DNA from: Homalodisca vitripennis
Lineage: Eukaryota > Arthropoda > Insecta > Hemiptera > Cicadellidae
Direction of reading: 5' to 3'
DNA: 64,000 bases
Assembly (NCBI RefSeq): GCF_021130785.1
Contig: NC_060211.1
Location: 29,745,001-29,809,000, forward strand
Shown: positions 38,001 to 44,760 of the stretch, piece after piece
Layout: each line of letters starts with the position of its first letter
Numbering within the stretch: position 1 is the stretch's first letter
The notes under the pieces: model-generated
Told to the model about the DNA's origin: nothing
Databases searched by the model: none
Seen by the model: the letters and a program-made list of their open reading frames with translations, nothing else
Translations under genes and position numbers: made by a program

Positions 38001-41000
38001 AAAATTGCATTGCATTGAGTAAATTATATTAAAAACTACTTGGAGTTTGTATGACAGCTACAAAAAATTCAGTTTAGAAGAACTTATGGTAAAATCAGTT
38101 CAAACTATAATAAATTATAAAATAACATTTGGGATACTAAATTATAATTAATACATATAATGAAATCAGTATACAATATACAACATGTACATTTTTACTA
38201 ACAAACGATAGTATCCTGGGAACTGCAAACGATAAAGACCTTAAAATGTACGGTACATTCATAAGATTTATTTTTTATTTCACAAGATCTACGAGAAACT
38301 TTAAAGAATTTATGATCACTTCATTGAGAACCTTTGTATTTGCAGCATTGCACTAAATCCTAAGGACATCAACTTTGCATTATCCTAAAATGGCTTTAGT
38401 GTTAACATTTCACAAAAATAAGAGCTTCCTAATGCAAAGGGACAAAGAGAATTTGTTTATAATAAGTGCTAAAAGAATACCCCTTGACATTTCTTCTGAT
38501 ATAAAAATTCTCAAAAATATTCTAATATTTTATTTAGAAGTAAAATATTAGCCTAATTATTTCTTTAAGCTAATATCATCAAAACATTCTGAATGCAGAG
38601 CTAATTTTAGCATACAAAGTTTAAAAACCATATTTTTTTCTACAAAACATTCTTAATTGATCATTTTGATCTATTACCAACTGGCCCGAAAGCACTTTAA
38701 ATCAGACTTTTAAGTCAGAGAGGCATAAATGATTCCAGAATCATGTGTAGAGGTCAGTATGGTTAACTTCCAGTTACACAACTTGCTGAGTTGGGTTAAC
38801 TGCCAGTTACACAACTTGCTGAGTTGGGTTAACTGCCAGTTACACAACTTGCTGAGTTGGGTTAACTGCCAGTTACACAGCTTGCTGAGTTGGGTTAACT
38901 TCCAGTTACACAGCTTGCTGAGTAGGGTTAACTGCCAGTTACACAGCTTGCTGAGTTGGGTTAACTGCCAGTTACACAGCTTGCTGAGTTGGGTTAACTG
39001 CCAGTTACACAGCTTGCTGAGTTGGGTTAACTGCCAGTTACACAGCTTGCTGAGTTGGGTTAACTGCCAGTTACACAGCTTGCTGAGTAGGGTTAACTGC
39101 CAGTTACACAGCTTGCTGAGTTGGGTTAACTGCCAGTTACACAGCTTGCTGAGTAGGGTTAACTGCCAGTTACACAGCTTGCTGAGTAGGGTTAACTGCC
39201 AGTTACACAGCTTGCTGAGTAGGGTTAACTGCCAGTTACACAGCTTGCTGAGTAGGGTTAACTGCCAGTTACACAGCTTGCTGAGTAGGGTTAACTTGCC
39301 AGTTACACAGCTTGCTGAGTAGGGTTAACTTGCACAGCCAGTTACACAGCTTGCTGAGTTGGGTTAACTGCCAGTTACACAGCTTGCTGAGTAGGGTTAA
39401 CTGCCAGTTACACAGCTTGCTGAGTTGGGTTAACTTCCAGTTACACAGCTTGCTGAGTATGGTTAACTTCCAGTTACACAGCTTGCTGAGTTGGGTTAAC
39501 TTCCAGTTACACGGCTTGCTGAGTAGGGTTAACTTCCAGTTACACAGCTTGCTGAGTTGGGTTAACTTCCAGTTACACAGCTTGCTGAGTTGGGTTAACT
39601 GCCAGTTACACAGCTTGCTGAGTTGGGTTAACTGCCAGTTACACAGCTTGCTGAGTTGGGTTAACTGCCAGTTACACAGCTTGCTGAGTAGGGTTAACTG
39701 CCAGTTACACAACTTGCTGAGTTGGGTTAACTGCCAGTTACACAGCTTGCTGAGTTCACGGGCTAATCACCCATATAGGCCTGTCGAGGTCCAAGGGTTA
39801 GTCTCAATGTATTTACCAACCATGTAAATCGTTGTACCAACATTCACTCACAGGTGTATTTTTAAGTAATTTTCACCGTGACAAATCAGTAATGATTATT
39901 GCAGGATGTGGAAGAGCTGATTGATAATGTCCCAGAGTCTTGGATGAAAGTGGAGCATGATCTCCCACGGGTCGATGAGAACGTGGAGCAGAAACATCAG
40001 TGGCTTGTGCAGGATGGTGTTATCATCAAGGAACATCTGTCCGAAGTGTGGAAGCGAGGGAACTTGTCTGTCAAAGTTGTTATAGGTACAAAGAATTACA
40101 TTTTTAATATATATTATTATTAGTAAAGACCCGATTCTGTACTAAGCTACCAACTTAACAACAACCAAATCCCATAGAATCCATACATAATACAGTAGAT
40201 TTCATATGAGAAACCTACGCTAACTCACTCAATTGCTCACTTACTGATCACTGAATTTAAAAACCTTTATGACTGTCTGCTTTTTTCAAATTTTAACTCA
40301 CTCAATCGTTTATTTACTGATCACTGAATTTAAAAACCTTTATGACTGCCTGGTCTTTTCAAATTTTAACTCACTCAATCGCTCATTAACTGATCACTAA
40401 ATTTTAAAAACCTTTATGACTGTCTTTTCGAATTTTAACTCATTCAATTGCTCATTTACTGATCACTGAATTTTAAAAACCATTACAACCGTCTGGTCTT
40501 TTCAAATTTTGTCTCGGAATTTACATTTTATGTTAGGTTTTATTAATGTGGTTCTATGTGTTTAACCGAGTTTCTCATTACGTTAGTGATTAATTAACTC
40601 ATTTGAGATTAAAGGGTGTCCATCAGTTTACATCATAACTGTGACAAAGGGATACAGAAGTTTCAGATCTGAGCCAATTATTTTGTTGTATGAGCATCAT
40701 CATTTAGCTAGTAGAGTTAAGAGTAGTAATTGGAGGTATTTAACTAAAGTAAGAAATTACAATAATTTATAAATAATTTTGACTTTAAATTCATACACTG
40801 TTTATATTAAATTTATGCATAACAGCCCGTGTATATAGAGGCGAAAGCTGTTTGGAAGTACGCAAATTACTGATCAAAAACATGTTTTTGTCATTTTTTG
40901 TATTTTTTAACTTAATTAAACAATTATCATAATTTTCTAAATAATTTAAATTCAAATTCAAAAAAAACTTTATTCAAAAAAAAATTTTTTTTAACATTTT

Positions 41001-43399
41001 ATCATTCCCCATGTGCACTCGCACGTGCGGGGTTATTATAATTTAATTGTTATACACTTTATTCTATATGGCTATATATGCAGTCTTTGTTGTACCATCA
41101 TCTCCCTGTATTTTATAAGCAATATAATTTGATAACAACAAACTATACATATATAATAACTTACAAGAAGGAATAACAATAAATTAACAATATAACTAAC
41201 ATAACAATAACAATTAATACATAACAAATAAACTTAAATATGTCAACAATCATAGAATTTAATTTAATAACATTATAATAAATATTTTTACATTTCACAG
41301 CAACTTTAAATAAATAAACATTAGTAACCAAACAAGCAATATTATAGTAATAATATTTTGCTTATAGTTTGTATTTGATGTATTTATGTATGGTTCATGA
41401 ATCGCCACGAGACAGCTGCATCTATTCACTAATGACAGTTGATCGGCATTAAGTAAATTACTGGTTGATAATACTTGTTTGTGTTTTACTATGTATATGA
41501 AAAGATCAATATTCTTTACTCTATGGTGTAGATTTATAACCAAATTGGCAAATCATCATTGTTTTGTAAATAATATTTTGCTTGTAATTTGTATTGTATA
41601 TATTTATGAATGGTTCATGAATTGCCACAAGTCAGCTGCATCTATTTAAGTTGATTAGTATTAAGTAAATTACTGATTGATAATACTTGTTTGTGTCGTA
41701 CTTTCTTTATGGGAAGGTCAATCTTCTTTACTCTATGGTGTAGATCTATAACCAAATTGGTAAATTACCATTGTTTTGTAAATAATATTTGATTGCAGTT
41801 CGTATTTTATAAATTTATGTCCAAGTATCATTGGTAAATTGTAATGATCTACAACATTTATTGAAAATGTTTTGAAAGAAAATGGTAGTGAACAAAGTGA
41901 AAGTGAATTAGTAGCGCCCATTCATCTTTCACCTTGCTCATCACCAATCACATTCATTAAGAATCCTCAATGAAGCCTAAATCATTCTTGTGACAAAACA
42001 TCCAACATTTGAATAGCAAGGTCTTAATGTAAACTGAATGTATAAATTAGTCATTCAATTGCATACTATTTTCACTTTCCAAAATGTCCATAAAAATTAA
42101 AGTAAAATTACAGTGATATACATTGAAAATGGTGTCATTTGCTAAAATACTACTGAATGGTTTATTATAAAAAACAGATCAATTTGTACATGTTCATATA
42201 ACTGTTCAAAGTTATACAATGTTTTGTTTATTAAATATTCTTTTATTTTTTATTCATTATATTCATTGATGTTCCTCAAATAAGGTGGTCACTTATCTCA
42301 GAATGTATTTCCTGCACAAGATGTATTTTATTATAAAATTTCAATACATGAGTAGAAATTGCAATTTCCATTTGATTGTTTCGTACAATGCAGTATATCT
42401 TGGATCTCTTGCCCAATTTCTTTATATTTTATGGATACAAAATGAAAATGAAAAATAAATTATTGTAATAAACTGTTTTGTTTATAGTAGACACATTTTT
42501 AACTCGAATAAATATCCAAGATCTAAATCTGTAGGTGTTTAACTTCCACTATTCTGAATAGGTTTTTTACTGTAACTAAACCAATTTTGTATCTTATTGT
42601 TTTCTCATTAATGGAATTGTACAGCAATAAATATTTCGTCATTTTGTACACTAATAACATGTCAGGCAAAGAACTTGTTTATAGGTACTTTTATGTCAGT
42701 GACTTTTACAATATCAAAACATTTAGTGATTTATCACACGTTAAACATACTGTCATGTTGTAACAGGTACAACAGCTCACGCAGACGCTACCAAGGCTTT
42801 GTACGAGGAAAAGCCAGAGTGGACAGAAGAGGAGGTGAAGGCGAAGATTGCCAACAGTATGCTCGGTAACAACATCACAGATTTATTCAAGAGATACAAC
42901 GCGACTTGGTCAGGCCTTGCCTCCATGATCTCAGACATCCGTACTATTTGTCCTCTACTCAATCTCGCTAGGCAGATCCCTTCGACGCCCTTCTACGTTG
43001 TCACTGAGGTAAGTACTTTTGTAACTGTTTGATGTTGTCAGTTTACAACAATAAATTGTTTTAACATCTTCAAAAACTTGTTGAACTTAATTATCAATGA
43101 TGACATTGATTTTTTTCCAGCCCCGTGGCGATTTACAAGTAGCAGACGTCAATTTTGATGTTGATGCGATCCTTGAGCACTACACTCCCAAGACTTCTGA
43201 ACAACGCAGATATTTTGCAGCCATACAACAGATATTTTACCGATTTGTGTCTCTCGGCAAATTCGACCAGCACCCTTCTGATGCCTCCAACAACAAGATC
43301 CTGCTGATCGGTCAGGATGCCCTCACACACGCTGATTACCCCAACTGTGATCTATGGATCGCAAATGACTACGTGCCTCGGTACGCTAGAATTGATTAG
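4995..43399 (+). CDS. Nrt: neurotactin, 13 coding exons (whole gene span)
   Basis: Neurotactin is a neuronal cell-adhesion protein; in Drosophila it binds the secreted Ig protein Amalgam and helps axon guidance. Thirteen exons join in frame into about 806-808 residues. Residues 1 to about 277 are a charged cytoplasmic tail, about 285-308 form one transmembrane helix, and the rest is a carboxylesterase-like ectodomain with FRGIPYA, NENCLTLD and GNYGLLDAVEALRWV. The nucleophile elbow reads GHRAG (about 509-513), with Arg at the catalytic Ser position, so it cannot be an active esterase. Matches to fly Nrt run along the protein, including IKIPGF, HAIKLP, GLASMETLDD and the final PRYARID. Ectodomain NxS/T sites and paired cysteines fit a glycosylated surface protein. 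I see no frameshift or stop. The start in exon 1 is an inference; a start at the ATG at 8391 would shorten the tail by nine residues. Confidence 0.93.
5690..6345 (+). pseudogene. LINE 3' fragment, degraded
   Basis: The frame to 5928 shows YGIRLWGG, then FRESCRDASRSLGLLTLPCL and YILEVALYC, the conserved end of a Jockey/CR1-like ORF2. Downstream the frame is broken. The 3' end is marked by AATAAA near 6315 and a tail of ATTGA units ending at about 6345. It is 5'-truncated and inactive. Confidence 0.75.
6715..6870 (+). repeat. degraded copy of family A repeat
   Basis: The segment contains GACGATGGCAAACGTCC and TTGTGAAGGCAAC, matching the outer parts of the foldback at 1500-1865. The hammerhead-like core is not preserved here. 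Confidence 0.5.
8385..8666 (+). CDS. Nrt: neurotactin exon 2 (cytoplasmic module 1)
   Basis: The acceptor TGTTGCAG|ATTAGC and the donor AATAAG|GTGAGA bound 94 whole codons (phase 0-0), residues 8-101. The product is very rich in Glu and Lys, probably coiled or disordered, and ends with IPTGGIKIPGFLRSRSR, matching the IPIGGLKLPGF motif of fly neurotactin. An ATG at 8391 is a possible alternative start. Confidence 0.92.
8769..9345 (+). mobile_element. hAT-derived MITE with 8-bp target duplication
   Basis: The ends are inverted: CAAGGACGTAGCCAG at 8769 and CTGGCTACGTTCTTG ending at 9345. The flanking octamers GACATAAT (8761-8768) and GATATAAT (9346-9353) differ by one base, as expected for a hAT target duplication. 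Inside, 9196-9280 still encodes ACTAERWFSTKKRVKNFLRN, the C-terminal dimerisation segment of hAT transposases. Short AAT and ATT runs have grown within it. It lies just inside intron 2. Confidence 0.88.
9495..9917 (+). repeat. tandem array, six copies of about 71 bp
   Basis: Each unit reads TTTTGGTTGTTATCACGAAC, then a TTTGGCGCCAAG palindrome and a CAGCCGCG end. Unit starts near 9495 and 9566 are about 71 bp apart. Three units keep the full TTTGGCGCCAA (9539-9549, 9611-9621, 9682-9692); the others carry substitutions in it. Confidence 0.93.
10213..12246. mobile_element. 2-kb DNA element with about 135-bp terminal inverted repeats
   Basis: The left end (about 10213-10350) and the right end (about 12110-12246) are inverted copies: both carry GCAGTCATTGAAGC at the tip, then TTTTTTTACTGTGAACCGA and CTTACCCTTAACTTCAAAA. 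The interior is A/T-rich, with polypurine-polypyrimidine runs and short open frames (10951-11154, 11173-11397, 11546-11761) that match no transposase I know. It is therefore probably non-autonomous. Target duplication is unclear, so the superfamily is undecided. Confidence 0.8.
12667..12800 (-). repeat. tRNA-derived SINE-like fragment
   Basis: On the - strand a perfect B-box word GGGTTCGAATCCC lies at 12756-12768. I find no good A box at the right distance and no cloverleaf, so this is not a tRNA gene. It is probably a SINE fragment. Confidence 0.45.
13717..14142 (+). mobile_element. hAT-derived MITE with internal duplication
   Basis: It starts CAAGGACGTAGCAAGC and ends in TTCTTG. The flanks GGAGGCAG (13709-13716) and TAAGGCAG (14143-14150) agree at six of eight bases. 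A segment of about 185 bp containing the hAT transposase C-terminal coding remnant (TCTAERSFLTKKRAKNFL) is present twice in tandem. The two copies keep the same frame remnant but differ at several sites. Confidence 0.8.
16000..16700. other. GC-richer intronic stretch with a short palindrome
   Basis: G+C rises, especially near 16195-16260, with CGCGCGC and GGGCGGGCGGGGG words. Open frames on the - strand (16012-16317 and 16473-16679) resemble no family. A near-perfect palindrome lies at 16464-16487. This may be an old insertion or a regulatory block. Confidence 0.3.
16464..16487. repeat. 24-nt palindrome
   Basis: CCAAGGAAGCT and AGCTTCCTTGG form an 11-bp perfect inverted repeat around a two-base centre. 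Confidence 0.85.
17550..17726 (+). CDS. candidate cassette exon inside neurotactin intron 2
   Basis: A 59-codon frame runs from a possible acceptor (ACTGTAG|CGTGAT) to a strong donor (AGCATG|GTGAGT). It is phase 0 at both ends, which fits between exon 2 and exon 3 without a frameshift. The product has a LSEFVENVRKLRRVYSGK segment and matches nothing I recognise, including fly neurotactin. It stands out from the AT-rich intron by composition. An alternative reading is a first exon starting at the ATG at 17592 with donor GGGAAG|GTGAAT or the donor above. It may also be a relic of a retroposed gene. Confidence 0.3.
22435..22584 (+). CDS. Nrt: neurotactin exon 3 (cytoplasmic module 2)
   Basis: The acceptor TTTCCAG|GATGGT and the donor AAGAAG|GTATTT bound 50 whole codons, residues 102-151. 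An acidic first half (DGDGEKDEEVDLLEPP) is followed by a basic end, KTKFSFKNPFSKKKK. This repeats the acid-then-basic layout of exon 2. Confidence 0.9.
23200..23630 (-). pseudogene. LINE C-terminal fragment, - strand
   Basis: On the - strand, frames show FYVPIQGGHQWNNSP followed by VANRISNHLDFFSCSPSQFK, which resembles the end of ORF2 in insect non-LTR elements (an NSP motif, then a short D-F-x-S-x-x-x-F-K tail). Frames shift within it. I cannot place the clade. Confidence 0.5.
24450..25380 (+). repeat. old interspersed repeat
   Basis: The left edge (ACTAGCAGTTACCTGCAGCT) and the right part (CAGATCTGTAGTTTTTATG, then AACACACTCAAAAACACAGACAGACACC) look like the ends of a widespread class of insect repeats. 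No coding frame survives. Confidence 0.4.
24857..24962. repeat. family A MITE copy
   Basis: TTTGTTTGAAGTTTGTTTTTGAAG followed by TTGTGAAGGAAATAG is mirrored by CTATTTCC-type ends (TTATTTCCTTCACAT), making a small foldback. The same ends occur at 1504 and 28107. Confidence 0.65.
25455..26570 (+). pseudogene. LINE (Jockey/CR1-like) reverse transcriptase relic
   Basis: The remnant covers the reverse transcriptase core and the C-terminus. HDIILAKLKSMRIQGIANRW and FDSYLTGRSQLVELR are followed by GVPQGSVLGP (about 25600-25630) and the catalytic MYADDITLLF (25696 on). It then continues with LGPRDSCRDAFKELKIKTAT and ends in a stop near 26435. A frameshift near 25597, an in-frame TAA at 25681 and a deletion near 25970 show it is dead. 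The 3' end has AATAAA (26539-26544) and a short TGATTTC-repeat tail ending at 26570, three bases from exon 4 of neurotactin. Confidence 0.9.
26574..26696 (+). CDS. Nrt: neurotactin exon 4 (cytoplasmic module 3)
   Basis: The acceptor GATTACAG|CCTGAG and the donor ACGAAG|GTACTC bound 41 whole codons, residues 152-192. An acidic start (PEDTPAEEEGEEIP) leads to RPGFLHAIKLPLVSVLPRK, matching GLLNAIKLPIANMIPKK in fly neurotactin. The pyrimidine tract ahead of it is LINE tail. Confidence 0.92.
27430..28075 (-). pseudogene. LINE RNase H domain and C-terminus, - strand
   Basis: Read on the - strand, about 28000-27850 encodes WVPGHESIPGTNKADTLAQ, the end of an RNase H domain from an RNase H-bearing non-LTR element. 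It is followed by VGPEPGCGV and further on by GHGPLRKHLMKVGL and a C-x-x-C pair (CRFC). Several stops and shifts break the frame. This is a different LINE group from those at 425, 5690 and 25455. Confidence 0.75.
28107..28206. repeat. family A MITE copy
   Basis: It opens with TTCTTTGTTTGAAGTTTG and GATTGTGAAGGAAATGG and ends with GTATCACTGAACAAT, matching the ends of the foldback at 1500-1865. Confidence 0.65.
28646..28801 (+). CDS. Nrt: neurotactin exon 5
   Basis: The acceptor CTGTGTAG|GAGCCA and the donor GTCGAG|GTAAAA bound 52 whole codons, residues 193-244. The segment PAGLASMETLDDS is nearly identical to the fly neurotactin motif KAGLASMETLDDS and is the best conserved piece of the tail. 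The many Ser and Thr could be phosphorylated. Confidence 0.95.
28802..29640 (+). other. Nrt: neurotactin intron 5
   Basis: An 839-bp AT-rich intron. I see no gene, repeat or motif in it. Confidence 0.7.
29641..29738 (+). CDS. Nrt: neurotactin exon 6 (juxtamembrane)
   Basis: The acceptor AATGTTAG|GAGAAA is clear. The product (EKAALDTEKNSDEKK, then ALMDRLASLKEF) is the juxtamembrane segment. Two donors 11 bp apart are possible: TTCAG|GTATAT (exon end 29738, phase 2) or ATCG|GTAAGT (exon end 29749, phase 1). Each is in frame with only one of the two acceptors of exon 7. I prefer the first pair because of its stronger acceptor; the second pair gives a protein two residues shorter. Confidence 0.8.
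30054..30227 (+). CDS. Nrt: neurotactin exon 7 (transmembrane segment)
   Basis: The acceptor at 30053 follows a long pyrimidine tract (TTTTTATTTTGCCAG); an alternative acceptor lies at 30070. The exon encodes ITGAFIYVTAGVVIFLILL and more hydrophobic residues to IAIAG, a single helix. After it come NGRYVRAVTSCGEVEG, aligning with EGRYIMAVTGCGPVEG of fly neurotactin. The donor is GAAGG|GTGAGT, phase 2. No signal peptide precedes it, which fits type II topology. Confidence 0.88.
31022..31268 (+). mobile_element. hAT-derived MITE with perfect 8-bp target duplication
   Basis: This is the best preserved copy: 247 bp, from CAAGAATGTAACCAGC to CTGGCTACGTTCTTG, flanked on both sides by CTTGTAGC (31014-31021 and 31269-31276). 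An eight-base duplication is the hallmark of hAT transposition. The interior retains a remnant of the transposase C-terminus (AACAAAGAAACGGGTCAAGA), as in the copies at 8769 and 13717. Confidence 0.93.
32940..33035 (+). repeat. LINE 3' end with TTTCA-repeat tail
   Basis: A small hairpin (AGGGCTAAATAGCCCT), a GAATAAAGG signal and repeated CATTT/TTTCAT units are typical of the 3' end of a non-LTR retrotransposon. The coding part is absent. Confidence 0.55.
33100..34468 (-). mobile_element. Tc1/mariner-like element relic
   Basis: Inverted ends GGGAAGTTATAGCATGACCG (33100 on) and its match at the right (CGATCATGCTATAACTTCTC, ending at 34468) are flanked by TA on both sides, the target of Tc1/mariner elements. 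The N-terminal part of a transposase-like frame survives on the - strand. At 1.37 kb with no catalytic domain visible, it is an internally deleted copy. A strong 11-bp hairpin (33213-33223 with 33238-33248) lies near the left end. Confidence 0.8.
33896..34234 (-). pseudogene. N-terminal fragment of a mariner-like transposase
   Basis: From the Met codon at 34234 the - strand frame has a GGRKVIHGQTREVIANVYHF stretch, then QQRVVEATGISESTLRRILK, a helix-turn-helix-like DNA-binding region. It stops near 34025 in an A-run. One base over, the frame resumes with a STPKKVRKRK basic segment and a DLGVVRRTINNF segment to about 33896, so a one-base change broke it. No DDE/D catalytic domain follows. This N-terminal layout is common in insect transposase-derived proteins. 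Confidence 0.65.
34806..35235 (+). repeat. dispersed repeat of about 425 bp (family C, copy 1)
   Basis: It shares long stretches with 53645-54075, including AGACTAGACCTATC and GGTGGCACA, in the same orientation. No coding frame, tail or inverted ends are obvious. It ends about 70 bp before exon 8. Confidence 0.8.
35306..35549 (+). CDS. Nrt: neurotactin exon 8 (start of esterase-like domain)
   Basis: The acceptor TTTTTCAG|AATTTT (phase 2) and the donor CTACCA|GTAAGT (phase 0) are clear. The exon encodes VVFRGIPYARSPTGDRRW, the usual N-terminal signature of carboxylesterase-fold proteins, and NGNENCLTLDIVTP, the second family signature. Asn sites NDT, NAS and NGT may be glycosylated. Confidence 0.96.
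35804..36136 (+). CDS. Nrt: neurotactin exon 9 (nucleophile-elbow exon)
   Basis: The acceptor TTTCCAG|GTGGTT and the donor GTTGAG|GTAAGA bound 111 whole codons. It encodes VVVLFGADSLTG, RDVIFVRPNFRMGVLGYL and SGNYGLLDAVEALRWVKNNI, then LGHRAGATML. The elbow, GxSxG in active esterases, is GHRAG here. Fly neurotactin has GHRAG too, so the loss is ancestral and fits an adhesion role. Confidence 0.97.
36137..37334 (+). other. Nrt: neurotactin intron 9
   Basis: It contains a tRNA-derived SINE (36170-36415). The remaining AT-rich sequence shows nothing recognised. Confidence 0.7.
36170..36415 (-). mobile_element. tRNA-derived SINE (family D, best copy)
   Basis: On the - strand the head reads GGGAGTGCCGATGGCCGAG, with an A box TGGCCGAGTGG (36394-36404) and a B box GGTTCGAATCC (36342-36352), as in Leu/Ser-type tRNAs. 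It is followed by a unique body and an A-rich tail at the 36170 end, just after a GGAGATCGGCTTCTCC hairpin. Older copies lie at 51288-51412 and 58690-58906. The extended non-tRNA body rules out a tRNA gene. Confidence 0.88.
37335..37478 (+). CDS. Nrt: neurotactin exon 10
   Basis: Bounded by CATGAAG|GATTTG and CGCTTG|GTGAGT, it has 48 whole codons. DLFAQAWLSSGSAIFPG matches GLYTRAWASSGSAILPG of fly neurotactin. Two cysteines (LNCNERDDACL) probably form a disulfide. The acceptor has a weak pyrimidine tract. Confidence 0.92.
37479..39904 (+). other. Nrt: neurotactin intron 10
   Basis: Near 37500-37790 an imperfect inverted repeat brings TTTGG.CCCATAAGAACA words into opposition and may be a small MITE. 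The rest is AT-rich up to the minisatellite at 38758. Confidence 0.5.
38758..39755 (+). repeat. 33-bp minisatellite, about 30 copies
   Basis: The unit reads GTTAACTGCCAGTTACACAG then CTTGCTGAGTTGG, with few variants (TTGGG/TAGGG, CTGCC/CTTCC). As 33 is a multiple of three and most units lack a stop, long open frames appear on both strands (for example VNCQLHSLLSW on +), but these are artefacts. Each unit contains the palindrome TAACTGCCAGTTA. One unit near 39290-39350 carries small insertions. The array ends about 150 bp before exon 11. Confidence 0.97.
39905..40085 (+). CDS. Nrt: neurotactin exon 11
   Basis: The acceptor ATTGCAG|GATGTG and the donor GTTATAG|GTACAA (phase 1) bound 60 codons plus one base. 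It encodes NVPESWMKVEHDLPRVDENV and HQWLVQDGVIIKEHLSEVWK, aligning with HEWLVLDGDVVFEHPSDTWK of fly neurotactin. Confidence 0.95.
40215..40510 (+). repeat. tandem array, about four copies of 74 bp
   Basis: Units read TAACTCACTCAATCG, then ACTGATCACTGAATTTAAAA and CCTTTATGACTG, with small insertions and substitutions between copies. Confidence 0.85.
40940..41300 (-). repeat. LINE 3' end, - strand
   Basis: On the - strand a GC hairpin region (CCCCGCACGTGCG) is followed by GGGAATGATAAAATG, a GAATAAAG signal and a tail of GAATTT units. This fits the 3' end of a non-LTR element; the coding part is missing or unrecognisable. Confidence 0.55.
41348..41820 (+). repeat. tandem duplication of about 225 bp
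   Basis: Two copies (about 41348-41571 and 41572-41782) share AATATTTTGCTT, GGTTCATGAAT, GCTGCATCTATT and TTTACTCTATGGTGTAGAT, with a partial third copy after them. Many substitutions show the event is old. Confidence 0.8.
42767..43008 (+). CDS. Nrt: neurotactin exon 12
   Basis: Bounded by TTGTAACAG|GTACAA (completing a split Gly codon) and ACTGAG|GTAAGT. GTTAHADATKAL aligns with GATAHEAHTEKL of fly neurotactin, and SDIRTICPLLNLARQ and PFYVVT are nearly the same in both. NNIT and YNAT are possible glycosylation sites. Confidence 0.96.
43121..43399 (+). CDS. Nrt: neurotactin exon 13 (C-terminus and stop)
   Basis: It begins after TTTTTTTCCAG and follows a 112-bp intron. The frame encodes SEQRRYFAAIQQIFYRFVS and ILLIGQDA and ends PRYARID with TAG at 43397-43399. 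The end is almost identical to PRYARVD of fly neurotactin, which confirms the stop. Confidence 0.97.
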   Translation, partial: PRGDLQVADVNFDVDAILEHYTPKTSEQRRYFAAIQQIFYRFVSLGKFDQHPSDASNNKILLIGQDALTHADYPNCDLWIANDYVPRYARID

Positions 43400-44760
43400 A
43401 AAACCAAAAGAGCCGTGTACGCTTCTGCTTTTGTAAATATGTGAGAAAATTTTCATACAGTAAAATTATTATATCTTGGCAGCTTCAGTTAGTTTTTCAG
43501 AGGAACTTTTATGACGATGTTGCTTTCTCTCTAAAAATACAGCTATTTGAAATTCCAGAGTATTATTTAAGTAATGAAGTCACTTTAGTCAGATAAAACT
43601 GAAAAGTGAATTGGAAAATATATTTATATAAATTTGAATAGAGTTCAACACATATCCAAAAATGTTTTAAAGAAAATACTTACATATTATGTTTGACTTG
43701 TCAGCATATACTTTAATGTCCATGACATTTGCCTCGTGATATTGCTATTGTACAGCATAAATTTATTTATTGAAATATACTTTTACACTGTATATATTAT
43801 AATGTTGTATATTATTAAGTGATTATATTATAATTTATTTTAGGTATAAGCTATGTATAGCATATTAATTGTGTTCACTTTTTTGTTACTGTGTTTCTTT
43901 TTGTTACTGTATCAAGCTATGATTTTATTTCCAATATGTTGTGTTTCAATTACTGCAATATAACTACCACTGGCTTTATTAGTTAGTTGTTCTAAAATAG
44001 TGCATTGCTATATATTACACCAACTTATGAGTTATAAATCACAGGATTGTAAACATTTTGTTAATACATGTGTTTTACTTCATGGACGTCTATAGATTAT
44101 ACTTGTATAAGCTATTTATTTAAAAGTGTATAATTTTTGTAAAGAAAAATCCAGATTTATCATATGACGAATGCTTACTAATTGTATAGTATCCGTCAAA
44201 ACTGTAATAGCATATGCAACATAGTCTATGTTGCTTACTGAAATAATTATAATATACAAACAATGGAACATTTAAGTTGAATGCGTAATTCTGAAATGAA
44301 CCAAATAGTTTATATTTTTAGACACTTTCTTATATTAAAAGAAATTTAATTTTTACTGTTATAATTTTTAAGGTATGGTTATGGATCACTCCTTAAATTG
44401 AACATTTCCACTATATAGGCTCTCAGGCAAGAATAATGATACCAACAATTATTTTCCAAAAACCTGTGCATTGAAAAAGCCAAGAAAATTCTAAAATTAA
44501 AATGTGATAAACATTACAACTTTTACATTTTTATAATAGAGAGTTTTAGCTTTTATAGGTACAGAGTGATAATCACAAGTTTTTTACACTGTCAGTGATA
44601 TTTTGTAAGTTAGAGTGAAATATATTTTGACTGCCTAACGAAAAGAACTGATCTCAATAGTTAAGTAACTAACTGAAAATGTTAGAATTGTATAGAGTAG
44701 TAAAGTTGTAAAATTAGTAATACAAGTTAAATAAACAATTTTGCTACTCAAGTGATACAA
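43400..44760 (+). other. Nrt: probable neurotactin 3' untranslated region
   Basis: This is AT-rich with no open frames. The first AATAAA after the stop is at 44730-44735, preceded by an ATTAAA at 44334-44339. The true end is unknown and could lie further downstream. Confidence 0.4.
44730..44735 (+). promoter_or_regulatory. Nrt: candidate poly(A) signal for neurotactin
   Basis: First canonical AATAAA downstream of the stop codon. In such AT-rich DNA it could be chance. Confidence 0.3.

Larger units (their letters stand above)
40086..42766 (+). other. Nrt: neurotactin intron 11
   Basis: It holds a 74-bp tandem repeat (40215-40510), a - strand LINE 3' end (about 40940-41300) and a 225-bp duplication (41348-41820). 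The rest is AT-rich with nothing recognised. Confidence 0.65.

Noticed and set aside
38729..39827. Long open frames (147-197 codons) on both strands
   Set aside because: They are translations of the 33-bp minisatellite, whose unit length is a multiple of three. Identical 11-residue repeats on both strands and no start context argue against a gene.
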